DNA of 64,000 nucleotides from Scedosporium boydii (lineage: Eukaryota > Ascomycota > Sordariomycetes > Microascales > Microascaceae): positions 62,001-126,000 of the forward strand of contig NJFT01000014.1 of the NCBI GenBank assembly GCA_002221725.1, in the 5' to 3' direction. Both the position numbers and the translations under genes were made by a program. This document shows, in pieces, positions 1-10,067 of the stretch. Every line of letters begins with the position of its first letter. Positions within the stretch are counted from its first letter, which is position 1. The notes under the pieces were generated by a model that saw only the letters and a program-made list of their open reading frames with translations, made no database searches and was not told the origin of the DNA.

Positions 1-379
1 TAAGTTCGCATTGCGAAATTCGAAAGGCACCGCGTTGAGGTGGTCTTAGCTGCTCTAGACTGACCAGCATCCACGCATTAATGCATTGGGCGGAGACAGT
101 ACCACTCAGAGAATTCAATTGTTTAAATAATGACCAAATAATTTTCGATAGAGCTATGTAGCATGAAAGTTAGGACAGTTCAGCAAGAGTGCTTCACTTT
201 AGGATCAGCCGCAGGGTGCATTTAGCTGCTAAGCTTTTATTACACCCTGCCTCAATAAAAGTAATCTACCTTCCGACATCAAGATATCCCTGACCTCATC
301 CGTGCAATCAGTTCATTTGCACGTAGTATTCAAGGTAAGGCATACCGCCTCTTTCCAGGCCTGTGGTCTCCTTGGAAGC
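1..379. other. Intergenic end of window
   Basis: No open frame or motif here can be supported. It is the 3' flank of the phosphate permease on the minus strand and is cut by the window edge. Confidence 0.5.
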
Positions 380-2341
380 CTAGGCATGGTTCCCTTGTGC
401 GAAGGGAGCTTGACTGCTGTTATCGTCGTCCTTCTTGGTCTCGAGTTGTGGCAGCTCTGTTCCCACCATGGCGGGAGATGAATAGTCATCCTCGCCGCTC
501 AACTCTTCCAAGGTCTTGCGCGCGGTCTCGGGAATCAGGAGCGTAGTAAGGCAGCCGAGGAGCATAAATAAGGCATAAATCTCGAGGACATGATCCATCC
601 AGGGATTGGGGTTCTCCGGGGTACCGCCATGGGTGCGGAGGACGGAGATGGCCCCTTGGCCGATAATGGAGCCAATCTTCCCAGAGGCGGCAGATATACC
701 GTGTGAAGTGGATCGGTATCGAGTCGGGAACACTTCACCGGGGACGATGAACGTTGTCGTATTAGGCCCTAGATGAAAAAAGTGACTAATCAGCACAGGA
801 GCTCAGCGGTCCCATCTATGGGTTTGGACTTGTAATGAGCAGAAGCTAACCAAAGTTGAAGAAGAATTGCGCGAGGACGTAAATGGCAAGCAAGCCATTC
901 GACGAAATGTGGTAGTAAGCAAAGCCCATAATGATGAAAAGGACTGTGAGAATCATAAATCCACCCATCTGGATCTTCTTTCGTCCCAGGGTATCAATCG
1001 TTGCGACGGAGACCCAGTAGCCGGGAACAGCGCCGGCTAAGACAATGATGACGTTTCCGACTGCTGTGTTGTATAAATACTGGTACACGTTATGCGCGTG
1101 GCTGGTAGAATAGCCAATAACACTGAGGATAGTACCGTTATTCAAAGAGAGTCCGTAGAAAGCAACGTCGAGGCAGAACCATGAGCCAGCGGTCCCAAGA
1201 AGGAGAAGGTAGTTCTTGCGCTGACTGTAGTGGCGGACGAAATCGGACCAACTGGCTTGAGGGACCTCGAGGGTTTCTCTTGCGGCCTTGTGCGTCGTCG
1301 CACGTGCAACCTCATCTGAGTAGCCCTCGCGTTTGCCGCTTATATAGGCCTTGACGTCTTCATCTGCCTTTTCCACATCACGGGCGACATCAAACGTGTA
1401 GCGAGGCGTTTCCGGAATGGTAAGACGATCTAGTTCATGGTCGTTATTAGCAAATCAATAACAAGGGAAAATCTCAGGTCCGTCTAACGCACAGTAGAGG
1501 GCGACGCAGGCAGGGACAGCGCCGAAGCCAATCAGCGTCCTCCACATCTTGTCGACAGCGACTTGACAAGAACCAGTACAATCGGTAGTCTTGGCAGCAG
1601 TTTCCAACTGAGACTTGAAGCCAAGGGTCACGAAGAGCATCACCAGAGCAGCGACGAGCTGTCCAAATCCTTGCATGGCGAAAACAGCAGCCATCATAGC
1701 TCCTCGCCATTTAGTGGTGGCAAACCTAGAATGTAATGGGATATTCTTAGAGTCGTTGTCATAGATGGAAGCCGTTACAATTTCTACTGGGTAGACACTT
1801 ACTCCGAGGTGATGATGGAAGACAGAGGATAGTCGCCGCCAATGCCCACACCCATTATGACTCTCCAGAAGATGATGAGGCCGATGATATTGCAGGAGGG
1901 TGAGCCGCTTGTAAGAGCCTGGGCTAGTGTTGCAAAGATGATGATGATGAGTTCCAAACCGTACATGCGTTTACGACCAACCACATCGGCAAGCCAACCG
2001 AAAAGCAGCTGGCCGACGACAGTACCGGCGGACGTCGATAGCTTAATTGCATTGTCTGAAGAGGTAGGCATGCTACCCTTTGCGGGGAAATAGACAATCC
2101 CAAGCATGATGGTCAACATGGACACAGCGAAGATGTCGTACGAGTCGGTAAAGAAGCCAACACCTGCGACCACACAAGCGCGGACATGGTACCAGCCAAA
2201 CGGAGCTCTGTCGACTTCTGCGAGCGCGAGTCGACGGCGTTCGTTCAGGTCGGCAACGTGGGTGAAATCGTTATGGAAGTTGTGAAATGCATTGTTTCCA
2301 CCAGAGGTCTTGGCCACAGCTGGCTTAGCCTTTGTGGACAT
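380..2341 (-). CDS. High-affinity inorganic phosphate permease, PHO84-type MFS
   Basis: Proton-coupled phosphate importer of the plasma membrane, from the PHS family of the major facilitator superfamily. Four exons join cleanly: 2341-1803, 1725-1493, 1429-851 and 768-380, giving 579 residues, the usual family length. The first exon has the cytosolic N-terminus, the opening helices and the loop motif DVVGRKRMYG, then GVGIGGDYPLSS, the PHS signature region. Exon 3 contains the DTLGRKKIQ loop of the second half, and exon 4 contains the FIVPGEVFPTRYRSTSHG segment typical of phosphate permeases. The C-terminal tail is acidic and hydrophilic. One donor is the less common GTGCGT at 1492. The start is the only upstream ATG in frame and gives a normal N-terminus. 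Phosphate control is likely for the family. An E-box lies upstream at 2910. Family assignment is firm; the exact paralogue is not. Confidence 0.93.
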
Positions 2342-3522
2342 TGCGCATGTGCGTTTTTAATGAGACAATGAGGTAAATCTGATAATAAAAAGTGGCACTG
2401 GAGAAGAAGAAGAAGGATAAGAATGAGAAAGATATTAAAGAGACCCTAAGGCATCAGGTCAGATATAGAATCGAAGTGATACGAGAGATTGGCAGGCAAG
2501 GCGAGGGAGGTAGACCCGTTTTTTTGTACAAGGAGGCCTTGAGTGATTGTCTGGATGTATATGTCTTCACCATATCCTCTTCAAATCCCCCTTTACCCTT
2601 GAAAAGCGCACAAACCCAAGTGGAATTGGCAAGGTCCTTCCTCTTGGCTGAGGCATGCTGGGCCAGCGTTGCTTGTTGGTAGAAGTGGATGGTGTGAGGG
2701 TGACCACCATCTGAGGCCTCAAATGTTGCTTGCTAACCAAATGAGTCGACCGAGAGCCTATTAAAATTGGGTCCAGTTGACAGTGAATGGGATTTTTTCT
2801 CAATCATAGATGGATGGGTGAACATGGCTTCGGGAACCGGCACCGAGGAATACATTTCGAGATCTTCCTCTCGCCAAGCATTCGCCAAGCATTTTAAGGC
2901 TCTGGCAGCACGTGTGTTCTTGCCGTGCCCGGAAAGAACATCTCGACTAGCTCTCCGCAGGAGGATCGGGGAGGATGCAGTGCCGTCTATGCCGAGTTGT
3001 CCAAATGTTTTGCTCTCCAATAAACGTGTGCACATGAACCCCTGCCATTGGCTGGTCTGGCAGGGGAAGCGTTCGTCAGAAAGCTTGTTTTTTTGTCCAG
3101 TTGCATGGCGAGTGGATCACTAATAATCTGGCGTTCGCACCAACCCCAGAACCACGCGTCGGTGGTCCAGAGCAATACGAGCATGGGTCCCCCGAGCATA
3201 TTGATCGCAAGATCAAGTACCCTATTCAGACACCGAGCCGCCACAATATCCCTCGCCGAAATGAGGCAGTTTTAAATTTTCGTACCCTGGTAACGACGAA
3301 ATTCAAGCCAAAGCGAATCGTACAAGTCGAGGCTGTGTGCCTCCTCCGAGTCCTCTGAATGCACGAGCACGGATATCACGGCTTTTTATTGATATTTGTC
3401 CTCGTCAGCGCAGGCATCTTGGTTTCTCACCCTTTCTTGTTCTCTCTCTCTAACAATTTTTTTCTTTCTTTTTTAGAAATTGGTTTTCCTTTTGTGCATA
3501 CCGAATCACCAGAAAGAGAGTA
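2342..3522. other. Intergenic region between divergent phosphate permease and GNAT gene
   Basis: Shared 5' flank of two divergent genes. Several short open frames cross it in all frames, but none has splice structure or recognisable residues. It contains one CACGTG at 2910. A CT-rich tract at about 3425-3480 precedes the GNAT start and looks like a fungal leader. Confidence 0.5.
2910..2915. promoter_or_regulatory. CACGTG E-box upstream of phosphate permease
   Basis: A CACGTG hexamer lies about 570 bases upstream of the phosphate permease start. Pho4/NUC-1/PalcA-type bHLH factors bind CACGTG or CACGTT in phosphate-regulated promoters of other fungi. A single hexamer occurs often by chance, so this is only suggestive. 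Confidence 0.3.
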
Positions 3523-4293
3523 ATGGCCATCTTCGAGTCGACAAGCAATTCCCAGCCGGCGCCAACTTCACTGGATGGAGTGAGCGACATCAGCAAGATT
3601 CCCCCATTGTCTCTCCAGATTATCACCGACGAGGATGAAATGATAGCGGCCCTACGTCTTGTTACGGACAGTATCGCGGAGCAGCGACAGGTAGCCGCCT
3701 CAGCGATCATATTTCATCCTGTTTGTGCGACGATACTCCTCATGGTATACACCGCCGTCTTCGGTCAGGATTACTTTCGGCGGGATCTTGGGACACTGGT
3801 ACTTGTGTCCAGTGGCATCTTGATGACGTACTTTCTAGCGGCCAGGTACATTGCCAGTTCATACATTCATCTTGCCGAGAATTTTAAATGGAGAAGCTGG
3901 CTCATGGGCCCCGATGGGATGGACACCGTTATTACTGCGAGGTTCGGCAATGAAGTCATTGGGACTGCGGTCATTCGGTTACGCCCAGAGGCGTATATGG
4001 ATGAGAGAGGAAATCGCAAGAACAGTGGAAAAGGCATCATTCGAGCATGGACTGTCAAAATGCGGTATCGACGGCGAGGCATCGGCACAGATTTACTCAC
4101 CACGGCCGTTCGAGTAGTTAAGGGTAAATGCGGATCCGATAGCATAGTGCAGATTGCGAAGGACCACGCAAATAGCGATATACCCATTCCGCACCTATTT
4201 TCTGGACCGTTCAAAGCACGGGAGGCCAAAGCCGCCCTGATGCTAGAGAGATTACTGTCAGCTTCAAAGGTTATCCCGGTGCCGACAACCTGA
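3523..4293 (+). CDS. Membrane-anchored GNAT-family N-acetyltransferase
   Basis: Single-exon protein of 256 residues. Residues about 61-85 (AIIFHPVCATILLMVYTAVF) and about 93-115 (TLVLVSSGILMTYFLAARYI) form two hydrophobic segments, probably a membrane hairpin. The C-terminal half is a GNAT fold. The strand IRAWTVKMRYRRRGIGTDLL holds the acetyl-CoA pyrophosphate loop RRRGIG (R/Q-x-x-G-x-G/A). Transmembrane segments before a GNAT domain recall animal NAT8-type enzymes, but the layout here has a long hydrophilic N-terminus. The acceptor substrate cannot be told. The ATG follows a CT-rich leader and is the first in frame. The gene is divergent from the phosphate permease. Confidence 0.8.
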   Translation: MAIFESTSNSQPAPTSLDGVSDISKIPPLSLQIITDEDEMIAALRLVTDSIAEQRQVAASAIIFHPVCATILLMVYTAVFGQDYFRRDLGTLVLVSSGILMTYFLAARYIASSYIHLAENFKWRSWLMGPDGMDTVITARFGNEVIGTAVIRLRPEAYMDERGNRKNSGKGIIRAWTVKMRYRRRGIGTDLLTTAVRVVKGKCGSDSIVQIAKDHANSDIPIPHLFSGPFKAREAKAALMLERLLSASKVIPVPTT

Positions 4294-5053
4294 AGAACAC
4301 CAGAGACACATGGAAACTTTGAGCGCATCCCTGCCTTCCGTTATACCTCCCCAGATCCGACAATGGGAAAAGCGAATTCGAAACATGGGAGCAAGAGAGG
4401 GCCATTTATAAGGTAAGCTTAGCTCCGAGAGCTCCCAAAGCCGTCGGGACTCGGGACCTTTTCTGCCCGAACTAACTAGCCGGTCTTAATTAGATTCTCC
4501 TTTACTGGGAACCCATTCTAAGTAGTGCGTGCGACCACCATGGGCCTCATCAGATATACCTGCATATTGTCAGAGAGCAACATATTAGTCAAGGAAGGAT
4601 GAGTACGACACACTTCTATTATTAGCGCATAGTAGAAGTTATACTACATAGTGTTTATGGTATTAACGCTCGCCTCAGCTGGTTGTATTGTTCTATCCCT
4701 TCTCTAATGGTAGAACTTAATAGAGATACTCGGAAATACATATCTATTTACAGGATGAAGGGCAACACACGGGCTTTTTGGTCGCAACTTCCTTGGGAAC
4801 TGGTAGCAGGTCCTTGGTCACCAATAGCCTTCTCCCTATTAATGCGTGATATCACGGTGAGAGCTGCACCCGATCCGGCTCAATACTTTATAAGGATAAC
4901 ATGTGTTAAAATGGCGGAGTGGGATCTCAAGTGGCTAAGGGGGAGATCTCATATATGTATTTCTTTTCATTTTATAACGATACATTATAAATCCCCCGCT
5001 TCTCGTTTTACCTGCGTACACGTTTCCTGCCGCTCTCGAGTCCTATTTCCGTC
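4294..5053. other. Intergenic, convergent 3' flanks
   Basis: This separates the GNAT gene from the converging GH62 gene. One 140-codon open frame (4683-5105) runs into the antisense of GH62 and has no protein-like features. Nothing else is visible. Confidence 0.5.
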
Positions 5054-6028
5054 TTATTCGCGTTGCAACGTCAGTACGCCAGGCCGATATGGCAGTTTGC
5101 CATAGTCGCCGCCACCGGAGCTAGGGGATCGTCCCTGGTAGAGCAACTCAAGGTTACATGGATCAACCGTCATTGTCTGGTCAGGGTTTCGGCGAAGTAA
5201 ATCACCGTGGCTAATGTCGTTGGTCCAGGTAGCACCGCTGTTAGCTTTGCCGGCGAAGGGCTGGCTCTCCGATGTGGCCTGCGGCGTCCACTCGCCGTCG
5301 AGTCGATCGGCCGTGAACGAGCGGAAATACCGCCCTTGTCCCCCAATAGACTCGACGATCATAAGGTACTTCTGTTGTCCTTGGAGCGTATAGACCTGGA
5401 CTGCCTCGAACAAGTTGTTCGTCGTGTCGCTCAGGATCACTTTCGATTCTCTGCCGAAGTCGCCAGGGAAATTTTCGATGGGCATACTGGCCCGATAGAT
5501 CTTGCCATTGTCCCCTGCAAAGAATAGATACATGGTTGTGTTGTCACCAATAACTGTCTGGTCGATGCAGCCAGTGCTGGATCCGGTGATGGATCCGGAG
5601 AAGAGAGGTTTCACTGCTGACCACCCGTTCGCATCGGTTGGGTCGTTTGACGTCTTGTAAGAGAATGCGGTTGGACCCCATTGATAGGCAAGCACCCAAA
5701 TATCTTTTGGGGAAAAGTAGAAGAGTGTTGGTGCGACTGTAGCCCCGGTCATCGCGTTTTGTGGCGCCTTGGCCATGTCAGACCAGTTGCCGAAGAGGCC
5801 AAAGTTCATCGAGCCCCAGGTCGACCCCGTGTCGTGGAAGGTTGCATACACGAGTATCTGATCCTTGTAGCCGACGGTAGTAAAGTCTTTAAGCGAAGCC
5901 CATCCCGTCTTCGGCTCGCTGAGAACTTCGGTCGATGTCCAGCGGTATGTCGACGGAAGATCGCAAGTAACAGCCGCCGATACGAGCAGCAAGCTGCTGG
6001 CTGATAACAGGTTGACGCTGGATTTCAT
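5054..6028 (-). CDS. Secreted GH62 alpha-L-arabinofuranosidase (arabinoxylan arabinofuranohydrolase)
   Basis: Intron-free gene of 324 residues for an extracellular enzyme that removes arabinose side chains from arabinoxylan. An N-terminal signal peptide ([20 protein letters not shown]) is followed directly by the GH62 catalytic domain, with no carbohydrate-binding module. Family landmarks are the opening [20 protein letters not shown], the catalytic-base strand [13 protein letters not shown], the segment [17 protein letters not shown], the [12 protein letters not shown] strand with its conserved Asp, the [13 protein letters not shown] segment with the catalytic Glu, and the end [11 protein letters not shown] chose the ATG at 6028. 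An ATG three codons upstream is also possible. The longer open frame to 6205 would put 59 residues before the signal peptide. A TATA-like run lies at 6140-6148. Confidence 0.95.
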   Translation of the reverse strand: MKSSVNLLSASSLLLVSAAVTCDLPSTYRWTSTEVLSEPKTGWASLKDFTTVGYKDQILVYATFHDTGSTWGSMNFGLFGNWSDMAKAPQNAMTGATVAPTLFYFSPKDIWVLAYQWGPTAFSYKTSNDPTDANGWSAVKPLFSGSITGSSTGCIDQTVIGDNTTMYLFFAGDNGKIYRASMPIENFPGDFGRESKVILSDTTNNLFEAVQVYTLQGQQKYLMIVESIGGQGRYFRSFTADRLDGEWTPQATSESQPFAGKANSGATWTNDISHGDLLRRNPDQTMTVDPCNLELLYQGRSPSSGGGDYGKLPYRPGVLTLQRE

Positions 6029-7099
6029 ACCCAACATTACGCCGCCTTGCTTTCCTATCTTGCCAGGAGTGTACCCGGAAAGAGAGAAGCAAGTTATGAC
6101 GGAGAGGCGTGTGCGTCGGGGGTGGAGGCCCGCGAAGTGTATATATATGTGCGAAGCTAGTTGCCTGGGGAAAGATGCCGCACATGCAGCTCTCTGGTTG
6201 GGCAAGAGTTAGTTCAACACAGACACATTAGATCAATAGAAGCTGAGCTCTGGTCTTCTTTTCTTTCCAGTCAACCGGCCCTTAGCAACTCGGCGGATGC
6301 CTTTTCAGATTCAATAAATTAATGAAATATGCTTCAGCGATAATTCCATATGCGCACCAATCCGATATCTGCACTAATTCAATTGCACCGTTGTGCCGGG
6401 ATTTCGTTTAAACAATTGCCGTGGAAATTGTTAAGAAACACTTGCAGGGCGCAATTTCCAAGTGGGATGGTGGTTCTGCCCAAACATTTGTGAAGTAACT
6501 TCTATCTAATCATGTCTATTCTCGACCAAGAACGTTATCATCCCCAAATATAATATCCACATCCGGTATCTAACTGGAGCGGGTTTGACAGTTTGACGGC
6601 CGTAATAGTTCCACGAACTGGATTCATTTGCGATGTATGGAGTAACGCGGGGAATTGCTACCAACGGTTGGGCTCTTGTTTGTAAAGTTTCCTCAGGGGG
6701 TAAGACGTTGACCAGTTTGACTGCCGCGGCCTACCTAAACTCTACTCTTGCATTGCCATTGGTGTAGAATATAGAACTATAGCTAGTGGCTGGAAATGAT
6801 GAAGAGGGTTTGAGTCTGTCCTGCTTTCAAGATCCTCCGAAAACCATTCCAGGTGGCGACAGGTCGGAGTACATCACGGAATTCAAGACCTCGTTTTTCA
6901 GCCAATCTCGCATTCACAAGATGCGTCACCCGTGGTCGGAGCTGCTATCTAAGAGGAAACATGATACAGATCCGATGTTACTGTTTACGAATATATATCC
7001 TTTAAATATTAAATCTAGCCTTTACTGTAGTGTCGAGATCTATTATGATATGATTGCGGACCGCCTTCAACACGCCTAGAGTGGTAGCTGAATGCAACT
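6029..7099. other. GH62 promoter and intergenic DNA
   Basis: This holds the GH62 promoter: a TATATATAT run at 6140-6148, about 115 bases from the start, and a CreA-like CTGGGG near 6165. I found no exact XlnR GGCTAA site by eye. The rest is AT-rich, with no supportable gene before the flavin monooxygenase stop at 7100. Confidence 0.5.
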
Positions 7100-9089
7100 T
7101 CATTTCTCCCAGTATCCGTCAACCAAGCCCTTCTCCACGGCCGCGATTTCCAACGCAACAACGGAAGAGTACTGCCGTGACCAAGAAAAGGTACCACACA
7201 TATACCAAAATCCTGGGATACCAGTCGGTCGCCACCACTACAGAGAAAAACTCGGTTAGCACGCGACGAGTATTTTTCATAGGAAGAAAAGGTTAAAACT
7301 TACGCCAAGGCGTTCCAACTCCTCGTCAAATTCTCCAAACTTGGATGCCTTCTCCCATACCTTGTCCCCCATGAGCTGCTTGAGTTGTACAGTGGCTGGC
7401 TCAAATCCCGTGGCTAGGACAACCACGTCGGCATCGACCTTCCGCCCGTCTCCGAGTAGCAGACCCTCGGGGCAGAATTCCTTGACACCTCCTTCGCACA
7501 TATAGACCTTGATTCGGCCGTCGAGAATCATGGGCGTGGCACCCTGGTCCACGTAAAAGTGTCCACCCTTGAAGAACAGGTAATCGATAAAACTCGAGCC
7601 GTCCTCGCCGCGTTTCAGAGACATTCCGGTAGCTTCAAGCTTATCCAAGAGCTCCGTGTCGTGCTTAATCATCATTTGCGTCATCTCGTAGCCAAAGACT
7701 CGGGCGACCGCGGTAGGGATGGAGCTAAGGATGAGGTCTGCTTCCTCGGTGCTGACGCCAGGGGTGGTAAAGTGAGACAGGTGGTATTTCTGGATGGCCT
7801 CCGAGGAGAAGGACCATGTCGGCTGGCGCTGGATCATAGATACGCTCTTGGCACCATGGTTTACGAAGTCCTGGGCCATGTCGTGGGCAGTCGTGGCGCA
7901 TCCAATGACGGTGACGTTCTTTTGATTAAGGTCCGGAATGTCGCTCGCAGACTTGTGTATGCCAGCATGGTACGCCAGACCCTTGAACGAATCGCGACCT
8001 GGGAATTCGGGAATGACGGGCTCCTGGCCGAACATGCCGAGGCACATCACCACATGGTTGGCTTGTATCACACGCTTGCCCTCCTTGTCTTGGACATGAA
8101 CAGACCACTGGCGGCTCGATTCGTCGTATTCGGCCTTTTCGGCAGCCGTGTTGAGCTGAACCTCGATACCCATGAGCTTCTCGTAATGCTCCATCCATCT
8201 GGTGATGTGTTCCTTATCTTGCCAGTGAGGCCAGTTGCTGGGGTACTTCAGGAAGGGGAAGTGGTCCCCATGCATTGTTGTATGAGTGCGGACACTGTCG
8301 TATCGCTCCAGCCACGCGTTACCTACTCGAGGACCCTTCTCCACGATCATGCTTCGCACCCCTAAATGTTTGAGATGTGCGGCGAGAGAGAGTCCGCTTT
8401 GGCCTGTAGAATTAACATAGACGTTAGCGCCATGGAGTGTCGAAATGAACGGAAAGAAAAACGATGAGAGAAAAGAAGAAAAAAAAAAGGACTGATTCTA
8501 GCTTCTGATCTGTTCTCAAACTCTTACCTCCGCCAACAATCAAGACTTGTAGATTGTCCTTTGCAGGCGTCACTGGTCCATTGCCATTTGTCGTGCCGTT
8601 AATCTGAGGCTGTACAGGCGCTTCCTGCCTCTTCAGTTGCTCCAGCTGGGTCATAACGGTCCAAGCTCTCCATATCGATGGGGCAATATTTGCTAGTCGA
8701 ACGAGTCCTTGACCGCTGCCATATTTAGTGTCGAAAGTAAAACCCGCTTGTATCCATTGCATTCCACCCTCTTCTTCCAGCTTAGGCGCCAGGCCGCCAG
8801 CCTTGATGGCTTTCAGATGGCCAAGACCGGTCTCGGACTCTTTCAGAAACTTGGTAATGGCCTCTAAGCCACTCTTGCTGTGGAAGTCCCACGACAGAGC
8901 GAGGACATCCCTCCACCAGGACTCCTCAACGAAGAGATCCGAAATATCAGAAAGGTTCTTTTTCTCCAGCCGGTGCTGCAGAGACGCCAGCCAGATGTCG
9001 ACGATCACGGGAACGGCCTTTTCGTCAGGCTTGACCCCTTCAGAGAGGGATAGGGACGGAAGGGCCGCCGCAGGAGGGAATTCGGACAT
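7100..9089 (-). CDS. Flavin-containing monooxygenase with N-terminal SnoaL/NTF2-like domain
   Basis: FAD- and NADPH-dependent monooxygenase of 599 residues from exons 9089-8528, 8403-7304 and 7237-7100, which sum to a whole number of codons. Residues about 1-175 look like the SnoaL/NTF2-like extension common in fungal members. Then VLIVGGGQSGLSLA, split by intron 1, is the FAD Rossmann motif. FKGLAYHAGIH is the FMO fingerprint, VTVIGCATTAHD the NADPH motif and VVLATGFEPAT the late family motif. The last exon, WWRPTGIPGFWYMCGTFSWS, restores the usual C-terminus after a 66-base intron with a CTAAC branch point. The NADPH motif reads G-C-A-T-T-A, where the family normally has G-x-G-x-x-A/G. It may hydroxylate N, S or ketone groups; the substrate is unknown. 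It is divergent from the MFS transporter. Confidence 0.9.
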
Positions 9090-10067
9090 TGTCGAAAAAT
9101 AAAATGTAAAGGCAATGAGGAGGGAACTTTAATCTCAGAGATAAAGGTTTGCGTACTTCGATGGCGACGATAGAAAGTAAGAAGCTGTTCATGCGGTGTA
9201 TATAGCTGCATGCATGTCGGCTAGCGGTAATATTCGGCAAGATTAAGTAGATAAGTGCCGGAAAAAGAGACGATGATACATGATATCCAACGTGAAATGA
9301 GGGTCATAATGTAATGTCTCTTGATAGATTCATATCCTCTGCCGACTCAGGTCTCCTCTGGTACGGAGCACGGGGAATGTTCCCCGCTGCGGGGTTGGCC
9401 GAGCTCATTTGGAGCATCGGCAAAGCACTCAGACCGTTTCAATGTTACTATTATTTGCGGCTTACTCAATCATCAGTCAGTCCGATTGGCGAATACGACG
9501 TGAGACAAATGATACGACTGGCATGTATTCCGAGGGCTACCCCGAAGTGAGCTTCCAAGACATCAATGATCCGATGGGGGAAAGTTATAAAAACGACGCT
9601 AGACTCCCTCGAGTGGTCGAATTTCCAATTCAAACTCCGATTCCAATTCCACGGACTGGGAATTATAGGAGGCCAATCAGAGAGATTGAATTTTACCCCG
9701 GATTTCAAATTTAGGAGCCGAAGAGTGGGTCGATCGGAGCTTGGCTGAGCTCAAGCTTCATCAGAGTGAGCTGGAGCTGCTCTGAAGTTGTGGAGCGCAC
9801 GGAACTAAACCAGTCCTGGCATGGCACACGGACAGGAACCCCGCAACCAATAAACCCAATCAAGTAAGACTGTCTTTGACCCCGGATTATAGGAGCCGAC
9901 CAGGGTCTGAGTGTCAGATCTTGCATTGAGGAGGGTCGAAATAAATACCCGGGACATGTTGCGTTTCTTTTACGGAGAAGCTTCTTCACGCGGGTGGATG
10001 GACCTCACTTGATTCATCGACCTTTTCTGGTTGCCATCCGGCGGTATTGACATCAACGACGCTCAAG
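9090..10067. other. Divergent promoter region of flavin monooxygenase and MFS transporter
   Basis: About 980 bases lie between two divergent starts. The most ordered element is a pair of overlapping GC-rich palindromes at 9371-9394, listed separately. A purine/pyrimidine-rich stretch at 9625-9660 repeats short GAATT/CCAATT words. No gene is supportable. Confidence 0.5.
9371..9394. promoter_or_regulatory. Two overlapping GC-rich palindromes, operator-like
   Basis: CGGGGAATGTTCCCCG (9371-9386) has perfect 7-base arms around TG. It overlaps CCCCGCTGCGGGG (9382-9394), a perfect palindrome around one T, which contains CCG-N3-CGG. Zn2Cys6 factors typically bind CGG half-sites in such arrangements. 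The site is about 280 bases upstream of the flavin monooxygenase and about 675 upstream of the MFS gene, so it could serve both. Its function is inferred. Confidence 0.4.

Noticed and set aside
2767..3244. Short overlapping frames on both strands between the permease and the GNAT gene
   Set aside because: None has a credible start, splice sites or recognisable residues.
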